64,000 nt of DNA, from contig NZ_NMVP01000004.1 of the NCBI RefSeq assembly GCF_002250705.1, positions 1-64,000 on the forward strand. The letters run 5' to 3'. This document shows positions 16,119 to 24,826 of the stretch, in pieces (the first letter of the stretch is position 1; each line of letters begins with the position of its first letter). Source of the stretch: Enemella evansiae (GTDB taxonomy: Bacteria > Actinomycetota > Actinomycetes > Propionibacteriales > Propionibacteriaceae). The position numbers and the translations under genes are program-made. The notes under the pieces were generated by a model. The model did not search any database. It was not told the origin of the DNA and saw only the letters and a list, made by a program, of their open reading frames with translations.

Positions 16119-17063
16119 GTGAGCATTGATCTGGATCTGCGGCAGCTGCGCGCCCTGGTCGCGGTCGCCGACGCCGGCGGGTTCACCGCCGCCGCCGAGC
16201 GGCTCCGGATCGCCCAGTCCTCGTTGAGCCGCACGGTCGCGGAGGTGGAGCGCCGGCTCGGCCGGCCGGTGTTCGAACGGACCACCCGCTCGGTGGTGGT
16301 CACCGCGACCGGCGAACAGGTGCTGGCGATCGCGCGGGAGTGCGTGAGTGGCCACGAGCGGGCGATGCGGCAGCTCGACGGGTTGCTGGCGGGCAGCTCC
16401 GGCCGGGTGGCGCTGGCCGCCCTGCCCTCGATCGCGGCCGGGCTGCTGCCCCCGGCGATCGCCCGGTTCCGCGCCGAACGCCCCGGCGTGGAGCTGATCG
16501 TCCAGGACGGGCTCGCCGCGGACGTGGAGGAGCTGATCCGGCGGGCCGAGGTCGATCTGGCGTTCTCGGTGGCCCCGCCGACGGGGGAGTCGTTCCGGGT
16601 CCGCCGGATCGCCAGGGATCGGTTCTGCTGCGTCTTCCCCGGGGATCATCGGTACGCCGCAGCGGACGGCGAGCTGGCATGGGCCGAGTTGGCCGGAGAG
16701 GACTTCGTCCGGTTCACCACCGCCAGCAGCATCCGGCGGCATGTGGACCGGATCCTGGGTGACCAGCAGCTCGACCTCGGTGAGCAGGCCGAGGCCCGCA
16801 ACGTCGGTGCCGTCGCCGGGTTGGTCGCCGCCGGGATGGGCGTCTCGGTGGTACCGGGGCTGGTGCTGCCGATGATGGCCTTCGCCGGGCTCCGGCACCG
16901 GCCGCTGACCGCACCCGAGGCGTACCGGGGGATCCAGCTGCTGCAACTTCGGGACCGGGTCCCGGCACCCGCGGCCGCCGCCCTGATCGACCTGCTGGAC
17001 GCGATGGCCGGCACCGGCAGCCCGCTGCCGCCGGCCGTCGAATGGGTGCCGCGCGGGGACTGA
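16119..17063 (+). CDS. LysR-family transcriptional regulator of the CitMHS-AtuA operon
   Basis: A 314-residue protein with an N-terminal winged helix-turn-helix (about 5-63; LRQLRALVAVADAGGFTAAAERLRIAQSSLSRTVAEVE) and a C-terminal substrate-binding domain starting near residue 92. Divergent placement, 106 bp from the CitMHS start, follows the usual LysR arrangement, so it probably senses the transported acid or a metabolite. The GTG start is fixed by the -10 spacing. Length is typical. Confidence 0.88.
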   Translation: MSIDLDLRQLRALVAVADAGGFTAAAERLRIAQSSLSRTVAEVERRLGRPVFERTTRSVVVTATGEQVLAIARECVSGHERAMRQLDGLLAGSSGRVALAALPSIAAGLLPPAIARFRAERPGVELIVQDGLAADVEELIRRAEVDLAFSVAPPTGESFRVRRIARDRFCCVFPGDHRYAAADGELAWAELAGEDFVRFTTASSIRRHVDRILGDQQLDLGEQAEARNVGAVAGLVAAGMGVSVVPGLVLPMMAFAGLRHRPLTAPEAYRGIQLLQLRDRVPAPAAAALIDLLDAMAGTGSPLPPAVEWVPRGD

Positions 17064-17176
17064 GACCGGCCGAGGGTGCCGGCCGCGCACCAGACCGTGG
17101 TCCCCGGCGTACACCCAGGGGTCAGACCAGGGGCCAAGCCTGGCGTCCGACCGACCGCACGACCCGATCCGCCGCC

Positions 17177-17190
17177 TAGGGTGGTGGACC
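17177..17190 (+). promoter_or_regulatory. Leaderless promoter of the LCP gene
   Basis: TAGGGT (17177-17182) is followed by 8 nt and the GTG at 17191, with no Shine-Dalgarno sequence. Confidence 0.55.
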
Positions 17191-18813
17191 GTGACTGATG
17201 GACTGGGTGGCGCACGTCGAGTGGCCGGTGGCCGACCGCGGCGACCTGCCTGGCCCGGTTTCGGCGGCCCCGCGCTGTGGACCGCGATCGGCACCTATCT
17301 GCCCGGGCTCGGGCTCTGGAAGGCCGGCCGGCGCCGGCTCGGCCTGGGCATCCTGGCGGTCTGGTTCGCGGCCCTGCTCGGCCTGCTGCTGGTCGGCCTG
17401 CTGGACCGCTCGCAGCTGCTCCGGGTCGCGGTCAACCCCGTGCTGCTGCGGGTGCTGACGGTGATCCTGCCGGTCATCGGGCTGATCTGGTCCGGGATCG
17501 TGGTGCTCACCCATCTGCTGCTCCGCCCGGCCGGCTGGGACCGGCTGCGCCGCGGCCTGGGAGCCGGGCTGGTCGGCGTACTCTGCTTCTCGGTCACCGC
17601 ACCGCTCGCCGTCGCCGCCGTCTACGCCTGGGACCAGGCGAACCTGGTCGGCGGGGTCTTCCGCGGCAGCGACCAGATCAAGTCGCAGACCGCGCCCCGG
17701 CTGGACAACGCCGATCCGTGGAAGAACAAGCCGCGGGTGAACATCCTGATCCTCGGCGGCGATGCCGGCAAGGACCGCACCGGGGTGCGTACCGACAGCC
17801 TGATGGTCGCCAGCATCGACACCCGGACCGGTGCCACCACCCTGATCGGCATCCCGCGCAACACCGCCCGGATGCCCTTCCCGGCCGACTCGCCGCTGAA
17901 GCAGTACTACCCGAACGGCTTCTATGGCGGCGACTCCTCCGACCAGGAGTACTTCGTCAACTCGATGTGGGACAACCTGCCGCAGCAGGTGCCGGCCGAT
18001 GTGCTCGGCCCCACCGACAACCTGAGCGCCGATGCGTTGAAGCTGTCGGTCGGGGAGGCCACCGGGTTGCCGATCGACTACTACCTGCTGGTCGAGATCT
18101 CCGGGTTCAAGGCGCTCGCCGACGCCCTCGGCGGGATCACGGTGAACATCAACACCTGGGTGGCGATGGGTGGCGACACCGACGCCGGCATCAAGCCCTC
18201 GAAGTGGCTGCGGCCCGGTCCGAACCAGAAGCTGGACGGCACCGAGACCCTCTGGTTCGCCCGCGGCCGCTACGGTGCCGACGACTTCCAGCGGATGGAC
18301 CGGCAGCGCTGCACGGTGCTGGCGATCATCGAGCAGGCCAATCCGGCCAACATGCTGGCCCGGTACGAGGCGATCGCCGCCGCCTCCAAGGACATGGTGC
18401 AGACCGACATCCCGCAGGAGGTGCTGCCGGCCATCGTCGAGCTGTCGAACAAGGTGAAGACCGCCCCGGTGCGCTCGGTCACCTTCAAGCACGGCGTCGA
18501 CGGCTTCTACTCCACCAACCCCGATTTCGCGCTGATGCGGGCCCGGGTCGACCTCGCCATCAAGCAGTCCGAACCGGCGGCCCCGTCGGCCCCCGGGGCC
18601 GGGCAGCCGGCGCCGACCGGTGCCGCTCCCTCGGCCCCGACCGCCGGGCAGGCCCCGGCCCCCGCCACCCCGAGCGTCCGGCGTACCCTGCCGGTCGGCA
18701 ACGCCCCCGGTACGCCGAGCAGCACCCCGGTCGCCTCCAGTGACGACCTCAAGTCCGCCTGCGGTTACGACCCGGTGCAGGCCGAGGCCGCGCTGGCGAA
18801 CCCGCCCTTCTGA
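17191..18813 (+). CDS. LytR-CpsA-Psr (LCP) family wall-polymer ligase
   Basis: A 540-residue protein. The first 160 residues hold about four hydrophobic helices, more than the single anchor typical of LCP proteins. The LCP domain (about 180-420) contains NILILGGDAGKDRTGVRTDS, TTLIGIPRNT and FARGRYGADDFQRMDRQR, whose Arg/Asp residues bind the polyprenyl-pyrophosphate donor. LCP enzymes transfer teichoic acids, arabinogalactan or other polymers onto peptidoglycan outside the membrane. The C-terminus (about 450-520) is an Ala/Pro-rich tail. Polymer identity cannot be inferred, as no biosynthesis genes are adjacent. Confidence 0.88.
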   Translation: MTDGLGGARRVAGGRPRRPAWPGFGGPALWTAIGTYLPGLGLWKAGRRRLGLGILAVWFAALLGLLLVGLLDRSQLLRVAVNPVLLRVLTVILPVIGLIWSGIVVLTHLLLRPAGWDRLRRGLGAGLVGVLCFSVTAPLAVAAVYAWDQANLVGGVFRGSDQIKSQTAPRLDNADPWKNKPRVNILILGGDAGKDRTGVRTDSLMVASIDTRTGATTLIGIPRNTARMPFPADSPLKQYYPNGFYGGDSSDQEYFVNSMWDNLPQQVPADVLGPTDNLSADALKLSVGEATGLPIDYYLLVEISGFKALADALGGITVNINTWVAMGGDTDAGIKPSKWLRPGPNQKLDGTETLWFARGRYGADDFQRMDRQRCTVLAIIEQANPANMLARYEAIAAASKDMVQTDIPQEVLPAIVELSNKVKTAPVRSVTFKHGVDGFYSTNPDFALMRARVDLAIKQSEPAAPSAPGAGQPAPTGAAPSAPTAGQAPAPATPSVRRTLPVGNAPGTPSSTPVASSDDLKSACGYDPVQAEAALANPPF

Positions 18814-18922
18814 GCCGACGCGAAGCCGCCGATCTGAGGCGTACGCCCCATCGTCCCGCTAGGATTTGCCGGGTCGCCGCACCGGCGTACCCGGGAGACA
18901 GCCCGCAGAGACTGGAGGACCG

Positions 18923-19891
18923 ATGGCTGGTGGACTCGCCGCCCTGCTCGACGACGTGGCCGCAATCGCCAAACTGACCAGCGCCGCGGCCGGCAAGGCC
19001 GCCGGCGTGGTGGTCGACGACGCCGCCGTCACCCCGCGCTACGTCCGGGGCTTCAGCCCGGCCCGCGAGCTGCCGATCATCTGGCGGATCGCGCTCGGTT
19101 CGCTGCGCAACAAGCTGATCGTCATCCTGCCGCTGGCGCTGCTGCTCAGCGCCTTCCTGCCCTGGTTGCTCACCCCGATCCTGATGATCGGCGGCACCTA
19201 TCTGTGTTACGAGGGCGCGGAGAAGATCTGGGAGCTGATCAGCGGTCACCACGCCGCCGAGGAGAACCAGCCCGCCACCGAACAGGGCAAGGAGTTCGAG
19301 GACAAGATGGTCCGCGGCGCCATCACCACCGACTTCATCCTGTCCGCCGAGATCATGGTGATCACCCTCAACTCGGTCGCCAGCCAGCCGCTGCTGCAGC
19401 GTGCGGTCGTGCTGATCGTCGTCGGCATCCTGATGACCGCGGTGGTCTACGGCGCGGTCGCGCTGATCGTGAAGATGGACGACATCGGCCTGAAGATGAC
19501 CGAGCGGGACTCCGCGGGCGCCCAGCGCCTCGGCCGGGGTCTGGTCGCGGCGATGCCGAAGGTGCTCAGCGTGCTGTCCACCGTCGGGATCGTGGCGATG
19601 CTCTGGGTCGGCGGGCACATCCTGCTGGTCGGCGTCGGTGACCTGGGTTGGAAGGCGCCCTATGACCTGGTGCTCGCCCTCGAGGCGCCGGCGGAGCACG
19701 TGCCCGGCGTGGGCGGTTTCCTGGGCTGGCTGGTGAACACCTTCTTCTCCGCGGTCGCCGGGCTGATCGTCGGCGCGGTGGTGGTGCTGATCATGCACCT
19801 GCTGCCGTTCAAGAAGAAGAAGGCCGAAAAGGCCCACAAGACCGCCGGTGAGGGCGAATCCGGTCAGCAGTCGCATACCCCCCGGGAGTGA
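18923..19891 (+). CDS. DUF808 (YedI-type) inner-membrane protein
   Basis: A 322-residue membrane protein. It opens with AGGLAALLDDVAAIAKLTSAAAGKAAGVVVDDAAVTP-type DUF808 sequence (residues 2-38), followed by about six transmembrane segments and EGAEKIWELI. The C-terminus is Lys-rich and cytoplasmic. Function is unknown; the family is widespread and was annotated YedI in E. coli. GGAGG lies 4 nt upstream of the ATG at 18923, preferred over an in-frame ATG 57 nt further up. It stands alone between the LCP and TPR genes. Confidence 0.87.
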   Translation: MAGGLAALLDDVAAIAKLTSAAAGKAAGVVVDDAAVTPRYVRGFSPARELPIIWRIALGSLRNKLIVILPLALLLSAFLPWLLTPILMIGGTYLCYEGAEKIWELISGHHAAEENQPATEQGKEFEDKMVRGAITTDFILSAEIMVITLNSVASQPLLQRAVVLIVVGILMTAVVYGAVALIVKMDDIGLKMTERDSAGAQRLGRGLVAAMPKVLSVLSTVGIVAMLWVGGHILLVGVGDLGWKAPYDLVLALEAPAEHVPGVGGFLGWLVNTFFSAVAGLIVGAVVVLIMHLLPFKKKKAEKAHKTAGEGESGQQSHTPRE

Positions 19892-19952
19892 GGGGAATAA
19901 ATCCTCTCGGACAGCGTTGAGCCGATGTCCCGCTGATCGAGAGGAGCGAGAG

Positions 19953-20294
19953 ATGGACAACCTGTACCTGTACGAGACCGCTGTGGCGGCCTTCGAGGAG
20001 CGCGACTACCGCAGCGCCGGGCAGTTGTTCGCCGACCTGCTCGAGGCGGAACCGGAGAACCGCAATGTGCGCGAGTACGTGGCCCGTTGCCACTATCACC
20101 GGGCCGCCCTGGGCAAGGCCGAGGCGGAGCTGCGCACGTTGCTCGAGCAGGATCCGACCAACGAGTACGCCCAGCTGCTGCTGGCCCGCGCGCTGGAGCG
20201 CCAGAACCGGCCCGAGGAGGCCGCCGGCGTACGCCGGGTGCTCGCGGTGCTGACCGGTGACGACCGGCACCTGGCCGGTCATGAGCTCGGGTAG
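19953..20294 (+). CDS. Tetratricopeptide-repeat protein
   Basis: A 113-residue, all-helical protein with about three TPR units (ALFEERDYRSAGQLFADLLEAEPENR-like spacing; second unit around HYHRAALGKAEAELRTLLEQDP; third LLLARALERQNRPEEA). No signal peptide. TPR proteins mediate protein contacts; the partner is unknown. GAGAGGAGCGAG precedes the ATG. The longer in-frame start 105 nt upstream overlaps the DUF808 gene and lacks a ribosome-binding site. Confidence 0.85.
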   Translation: MDNLYLYETAVAAFEERDYRSAGQLFADLLEAEPENRNVREYVARCHYHRAALGKAEAELRTLLEQDPTNEYAQLLLARALERQNRPEEAAGVRRVLAVLTGDDRHLAGHELG

Positions 20295-20341
20295 CAGCGG
20301 CGAGCGTCGGTAAGCGCACCCCCGCTCTGGAAGAGCATCAA

Positions 20342-20400
20342 GGAGAAATCCTCGCGTTGGTCAGTCGTTCGTACTGAGTCGGCGCGGGGATTTCGACGAC
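20342..20400. repeat. 60-bp palindromic repeat family, copy 2
   Basis: It begins GGAGAAATCC and ends GGATTTCGACGAC. Read on the minus strand, it shares both ends with 1423-1483. It lies between the TPR gene and the alanine symporter. Confidence 0.75.
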
Positions 20401-20473
20401 TGCGATGAAGGGCGGGGATTGGGTGCGCGGGCGCGAGCCGCAGGAGGATGTGTGCATTCTGTCGGAGTCCGGT

Positions 20474-20485
20474 TAGGGTGCCCGC
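20474..20485 (+). promoter_or_regulatory. Leaderless promoter of the alanine symporter
   Basis: TAGGGT (20474-20479) is followed by 6 nt and the ATG at 20486. Confidence 0.55.
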
Positions 20486-21970
20486 ATGGATGCAGCGCAG
20501 CAGTTGATCGAGACCGTCGGCGGGGCCTTCTGGACGTGGTTGTTGCTGCCGGTGGTGGTGATCACCGGGCTCTACTTCACGATCCGGACCCAGGTCGTGC
20601 AGATCCGGATGTTCCCGGCGATGCTGCGTACCCTGCGTGACCCGGTGCCGAACACCCCGAGCGAGGCGAAGCCGATCTCCTCGTTCCAGGCGTTCTGCGT
20701 CTCCGCCGCCTCCCGGGTGGGTGTCGGCAACATCGCCGGCGTCGGCACCGCGATCGCCACCGGCGGGCCCGGTGCGGTCTTCTGGATGTGGCTGATGGCG
20801 GTCATCGGTGCCTCCTCGGCGTTCATCGAGTCGACGCTGGCGCAGATCTACAAGCGGGTCGACCCCGACGGGTCGTTCCGTGGCGGACCGGCCTACTACA
20901 TGCAGTACGGGTTGGGCCGGCGCTGGATGGGCATCCTGTTCGCGATCGTGCTGGTGCTCTGCTTCCCGCTGGCGTTCTCCTCGCTGCAGGCCAACACGAT
21001 CACCGACGCGATCACCAACACCACCGGTTGGACCGGCAGCTCCGCCAACCTGACCGTCGGCATCGTGCTCGCGGTGCTGACCGCCGCGGTCGTCTTCGGC
21101 GGCATGCGCCGGATCGCCAACGTGGCCGACAAGATCGTCCCGATCATGGCGATCCTCTATCTGATCGTCGGCCTGGTGATCGTGGTCATCAACATCCAGA
21201 ACGTGCCCACGATGATCGGCAGCATCTTCGCCGACGCGTTCACCCCGAACGCCGCCACCGGTGGCGCGATCGGCACGGTGATCCTGATCGGCGTGCAGCG
21301 CGGCATGTTCTCCAATGAGGCCGGTCTCGGCTCGGCGCCGAACGCCGGCGCCTCGGCGGCGGTCACCCATCCGGCCAAGCAGGGCTTCGTGCAGAGCCTG
21401 GGCGTCTATTTCGACACCTTGGTGGTCTGCAGCATCACCGCCTTCATCATCCTCAGCTCCCGCCCGGATGTGACCAATGCGCCGAAGGGGATCACCCTCA
21501 CCCAGGAGGCGATGGTCAGCGGGCTCGGTTCGTGGGCCGGGGTGCTGTTGACGGTGATCATCTTCCTGCTGGCGTTCAGCTCGATCCTCGGCAACTACTA
21601 CTACGGCGAATCCAATGTGGGCTTCATGTTCGGCGAGAGCCGGACGGTCCTCGCCAGCTATCGGGTGATCGCGGTGGCCGCCATCCTGGTCGGCTCGCTG
21701 CTGTCGGCGCAGCTGGTCTGGAGCACCGCCGACCAGATCATGGGCGTGATGGCCCTGGTCAACCTGATCGCGATCCTGCTGCTGTCCGGGTTGGGGCTGC
21801 GGACGCTCAGCGATTACAGCCGGCAGCTCAAGCAGGGCAAGGATCCGGTCTTCGTCGCCTCCGAGGTCGGCGTACCGGGGCACCTCGAGTTCTGGCAGAG
21901 CCGCGGTCAGGTGACCGGGGAGCCAGAGGCCGACGCCCCGACCGGCAGCGCGCCGACCGGTCGCAACTAG
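20486..21970 (+). CDS. Sodium:alanine/glycine symporter (AGCS family)
   Basis: A 494-residue membrane protein with about 10-11 transmembrane helices. AGCS signatures are FQAFCVSAASRVGVGNIAGVGTAIATGGPGAVFWMW and GVQRGMFSNEAGLGSAPNAGASA-type blocks, plus YYYGESNVGFMFG. The family imports D/L-alanine and glycine with sodium, sometimes proton. It is monocistronic apart from the tight junction to xthA: its TAG stop forms the first three bases of the next -10 box. Confidence 0.9.
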   Translation: MDAAQQLIETVGGAFWTWLLLPVVVITGLYFTIRTQVVQIRMFPAMLRTLRDPVPNTPSEAKPISSFQAFCVSAASRVGVGNIAGVGTAIATGGPGAVFWMWLMAVIGASSAFIESTLAQIYKRVDPDGSFRGGPAYYMQYGLGRRWMGILFAIVLVLCFPLAFSSLQANTITDAITNTTGWTGSSANLTVGIVLAVLTAAVVFGGMRRIANVADKIVPIMAILYLIVGLVIVVINIQNVPTMIGSIFADAFTPNAATGGAIGTVILIGVQRGMFSNEAGLGSAPNAGASAAVTHPAKQGFVQSLGVYFDTLVVCSITAFIILSSRPDVTNAPKGITLTQEAMVSGLGSWAGVLLTVIIFLLAFSSILGNYYYGESNVGFMFGESRTVLASYRVIAVAAILVGSLLSAQLVWSTADQIMGVMALVNLIAILLLSGLGLRTLSDYSRQLKQGKDPVFVASEVGVPGHLEFWQSRGQVTGEPEADAPTGSAPTGRN

Positions 21971-21980
21971 GCTGGGGCTC
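21968..21980 (+). promoter_or_regulatory. xthA leaderless promoter using the upstream stop codon
   Basis: TAGGCT (21968-21973) begins with the TAG stop of the alanine symporter. It ends 7 nt before the GTG at 21981. Confidence 0.55.
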
Positions 21981-22841
21981 GTGCGGATCGCCACCTGGAA
22001 CGTCAACTCGGTCAAGCAACGCATTCCGCGGCTGCTGCCCTGGCTCGACGAACGCGCACCCGATGTGGTCTGCCTGCAGGAGACCAAGGTGAGCGAGGAG
22101 CGGTTCGCCGAACTGCTCGACGAACCGTTGCGCGAGCGCGGTTACGAGTACGCCGCAGCGGGCCAGGCGCAGTGGAACGGTGTCGCCCTGCTGTCCCGGG
22201 TCGGGCTCGCCGAGGTCGAGGTCGGATTTCCTGGTATGCCAGGGTTTCCCGAGCCCGAGGCACGGGCGATCACCGCGGTCTGCGACGGGGTGCGCGTCAC
22301 TTCGGTCTATGTGCCCAATGGTCGGGAGGTGGACTCCGAGCACTATCGCTACAAGCTGGACTGGCTGGCGAAGCTGCGGGATTTCGTGGCCGCCGGGCCG
22401 GAGTCGCAGTGTGTCTGCGGTGATGTGAACATCGCGCCGGCCGATGACGACGTCTTCGATCCCGAGGCGTACGCCGGGCACACCCATGTCACCGCCCCGG
22501 AGCGGGCCGCGCTGCAGGCGATCGAGGACGCCGGCCTGATCGACGTGGTCCGGCGCCGCTGGCCGGATCACCGGTTCTTCTCCTACTGGGACTATCGTGC
22601 CGGCATGTTCCATCAGGACCTCGGCATGCGGATCGACCTGGTGCTGGCCAGCCGCGCGGTGGCCGATCGGGTGCAGGCGGCCTGGGTGGATCGCCAAGCA
22701 CGGAAGGGAAAGGCGCCGAGCGACCATGCCCCGGTGATGGTCGACCTGGACACCGCCCCCGACGGTGACATCGGCCCCGTCGTCCCCCCGCCCTCCGCGA
22801 AACGCCCTCCCGGAAAGAAGAAGCTCCCGCAGTCGAAGTGA
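21981..22841 (+). CDS. xthA: Exodeoxyribonuclease III (AP endonuclease)
   Basis: A 286-residue EEP-superfamily nuclease with all expected motifs in order: TWNVNSVKQR, VCLQETKV (metal-binding Glu), SVYVPNGR, VCGDVNIAP, MRIDLVLAS and the C-terminal SDHAPV catalytic His. It cuts DNA 5' of abasic sites and removes 3' blocks in base-excision repair. The GTG start is fixed by the leaderless -10. The C-terminus has a short Lys/Pro-rich tail (PPGKKKLPQSK). The standard length is about 255-275, so the tail is the only extension. Confidence 0.92.
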   Translation: MRIATWNVNSVKQRIPRLLPWLDERAPDVVCLQETKVSEERFAELLDEPLRERGYEYAAAGQAQWNGVALLSRVGLAEVEVGFPGMPGFPEPEARAITAVCDGVRVTSVYVPNGREVDSEHYRYKLDWLAKLRDFVAAGPESQCVCGDVNIAPADDDVFDPEAYAGHTHVTAPERAALQAIEDAGLIDVVRRRWPDHRFFSYWDYRAGMFHQDLGMRIDLVLASRAVADRVQAAWVDRQARKGKAPSDHAPVMVDLDTAPDGDIGPVVPPPSAKRPPGKKKLPQSK

Positions 22842-22903
22842 CGTTCATCGAGTACACGCCGGTTGAGCGAGGAGTCACGACGAGTCGAAGCCAAGTGCTC
22901 CCC

Positions 22904-22946
22904 ACGTTCATCGAGTAGCTCGCGCAGCGACCGTGTCGAGATGAAC
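22904..22946. repeat. Actinobacterial TCGAG inverted repeat, short copy
   Basis: GTTCATCGAGTAGCTCG ... TGTCGAGATGAAC, a shortened copy of the family seen at 24561, 24652, 25868 and 35419, in the opposite orientation. GAGC-GAGGA-type fragments lie beside it (22862-22890). Confidence 0.75.
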
Positions 22947-22975
22947 TCCCGGTCTCTCGCCCGCTCAGCCCACCA

Positions 22976-23040
22976 AAATTTGCGGCTCGATTTCCAATCG
23001 GTGCCCAGATCGGTCGGTTCCGCGATCGAGCCGCAAATTT
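22976..23040. repeat. 65-bp element with perfect 16-bp inverted repeat ends
   Basis: AAATTTGCGGCTCGAT (22976-22991) recurs inverted at 23025-23040 around a 33-bp centre. The ends are AT-rich, in contrast with the surroundings. It lies downstream of both xthA and the convergent DUF222 gene, where it could be a bidirectional terminator. Confidence 0.75.
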
Positions 23041-23094
23041 CGCAGGCCGCGCTGAGGGGGCGGGTCCAGGCATAGGAACATCCAGATGAACCGG

Positions 23095-24468
23095 TCAATG
23101 ATCGTTGTCGCCGAGGGGCCGTTGTCGGATGCGGTGGCGGAGATGGCGTCTTGGTCTCCGGTTGCGGTCCAATCCTTGTGGTGGCAGGAATTCCGGGAGT
23201 CGATCCTCGGGATTGAGGCGGACCTCCCAACGGTTCTCGTTGTGGAGTTGGGATCGAGACGGTTCGACCAGCGCATGATGGTGCGGGCAGAGCAGGACGC
23301 CGTTGTCGAGGGACGTGGGGCCACCGCACCACCACGGTCGGATGTGGTGCGCGGCGCACCGGCGGGCCGGTTGGTCACAGCCGGGGAAGACGCACCCCCG
23401 ATCACGGGCGACCAGCGCCGCCCGGATCGCACCCTCGAAGAACCGATGGCTCCGCCCCACATCCAACGGAACACCGAAACCATCGAGCACCATCGGAATG
23501 ATCTCCGCATCACAGGCCAGCAGCCGGAGTTGCTGCGCCGACATGGGTCCGGCCGGGGTGTCAACACACCCGATCCCCCGGCGCAGGGTGCCGATGTCGA
23601 CGGTCACGTTGACCCGGGCTCGATCGGTGCCGCGGGCGGGTGCGCGGTTGGCATCGGCGTAGGTCTGGACGAGTTCCATGAGCGCGTCGGCGCGGCGCAT
23701 CGCCCGCGACGGACGACCCCCGCACAACCCACACGAGGGTCCGGGACACAACGACCCACACGGCGGCGGATCGTCGGTGGTGTTCTTCTCCAGCACTGCA
23801 TCCAGCAGGGCGAGGAGCTTCTCCCCCTCGACAGCGGGGACGCGGCCTTTGATGATGGTGGAGCCCATCCCATCGGGATACAGGTGCAGTTCTCGGTTGC
23901 GGCGGGCCGCGGCTTCCTGCTGCTCCAACCGGCGTTCCAACAATGCGTCGGCGTGGTCGGGGTCGACCACCTCGACCAGCCGGTCGCCCAGCACCCGCAG
24001 CTCCGAGGGACCGAACCGCTGCGCCTGATCCACCATCGTCTGCTGCGCCGCAGTCGCCTGGGAAGCCGGCAACTCCGGTGGGAGGTGTTTCAGGGCGGTG
24101 AGGATCGCGGTCGTCTGACGCGGCGACACCCGGGCCTGCGCGAGCCCTTCCCACACCAGCGGTGCGTTCACGATCCGGATCGCTTCCCGCAGCACCCCGG
24201 AGGCCTCCGGTCCGGAGTAGCCGTGGCGTTCCCGCATCCAGGTGGTGGTGCACACCCCATGCACGTGTTTCGACGCATCAGCCTGGTCGATCCCGGCGAG
24301 GGTGCGGGTGGTGTGGGCGTGCAGGCGGGCGGTGATCTGTTCGTTCAACTCGCCCAGGTGGAGGCGTTGCTCGTCGGTGAGCAGCCGGTCGTCCATCGCA
24401 ACCAATTGGCGCAGCAGATCATCGACCGCGGTCGCGGTCTCGATGATGGCTGCTGCGCTGCTGTCCAT
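23095..24468 (-). CDS. DUF222 and HNH endonuclease domain protein
   Basis: A 457-residue protein with an N-terminal helical DUF222 region (about 1-300) and a C-terminal HNH nuclease domain (about 375-425; CVFPGCDQPARRC, AHHIRPWWCGGPT, NGVLLCPHHHALVE). A Cys-rich insert (CGSLCPGPSCGLCGG, about 235-250) may bind zinc. These proteins are typically multi-copy in actinobacterial genomes and behave as selfish or homing-like genes; the biological target is unknown. The ATG at 24468 is preferred over a start 135 nt upstream, which would run into the flanking repeat. Repeats of one family flank it on both sides (22904 and 24561). Confidence 0.88.
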   Translation of the reverse strand: MDSSAAAIIETATAVDDLLRQLVAMDDRLLTDEQRLHLGELNEQITARLHAHTTRTLAGIDQADASKHVHGVCTTTWMRERHGYSGPEASGVLREAIRIVNAPLVWEGLAQARVSPRQTTAILTALKHLPPELPASQATAAQQTMVDQAQRFGPSELRVLGDRLVEVVDPDHADALLERRLEQQEAAARRNRELHLYPDGMGSTIIKGRVPAVEGEKLLALLDAVLEKNTTDDPPPCGSLCPGPSCGLCGGRPSRAMRRADALMELVQTYADANRAPARGTDRARVNVTVDIGTLRRGIGCVDTPAGPMSAQQLRLLACDAEIIPMVLDGFGVPLDVGRSHRFFEGAIRAALVARDRGCVFPGCDQPARRCAAHHIRPWWCGGPTSLDNGVLLCPHHHALVEPSRSQLHNENRWEVRLNPEDRLPEFLPPQGLDRNRRPRRHLRHRIRQRPLGDNDH

Positions 24469-24560
24469 ACGATCGATCCAACACGAGGGGTCTGACAGTT
24501 CTGGCCCGGATTCGCCGTCCTGGAAAGGAATATGGAAATCTGTGGATAACTTTCTTGGGG

Positions 24561-24626
24561 GTTCATCTCGACACGCGCGGCATTGCTCCGCTTCGCTGCG
24601 CATGCCGAGCTACTCGATGAACGTGG
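24561..24626. repeat. Actinobacterial TCGAG inverted repeat, full copy 1
   Basis: It begins GTTCATCTCGACACGCGCGG and ends GAGCTACTCGATGAACGTG, with GCTCCGCTTCGCTGCGC inside. The outer arms GTTCATC/GATGAAC and inner GGCAT/ATGCC pair. Confidence 0.85.
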
Positions 24627-24651
24627 GAGGTGTCGCTCAACCGGCGTGGGG

Positions 24652-24718
24652 GTTCATCTCGACACGCGCGGCATTGCTCCGCTGCGCTCCGCATGCCGCG
24701 CTACTCGATGAACGTGGG
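24652..24718. repeat. Actinobacterial TCGAG inverted repeat, full copy 2
   Basis: Same ends and core as 24561-24626, direct orientation, starting 91 bp later. A few bases differ in the centre. Confidence 0.85.
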
Positions 24719-24826
24719 GAGGCACGGTCGCTGTTCGCGTTTCGGGGGTTGACGGGGGCGGAGCCCCGCTGCTGCTGACAGCGAACGGGGGTTGTGGTTG
24801 CGAGGGGCGCGTGATGCGCTGCAGAC

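Larger units (their letters stand above)
24469..24826. other. Intergenic region with two repeat copies
   Basis: These 358 bp contain two copies of the TCGAG inverted repeat (24561-24626, 24652-24718) and one DnaA-box-like TTATCCACA on the minus strand (24541-24549). The remainder holds no supported gene. The sequence just before 24827 has no clear Shine-Dalgarno sequence. Confidence 0.75.

Noticed and set aside
17064..17176. Possible tRNA or small RNA in the gap after LysR
   Set aside because: No cloverleaf or CCA-type acceptor stem could be found; just GC-rich sequence.
23095..24718. Insertion sequence around the DUF222 gene
   Set aside because: The HNH protein has no transposase motif, and the flanking repeats are a widespread intergenic family rather than paired IS ends.
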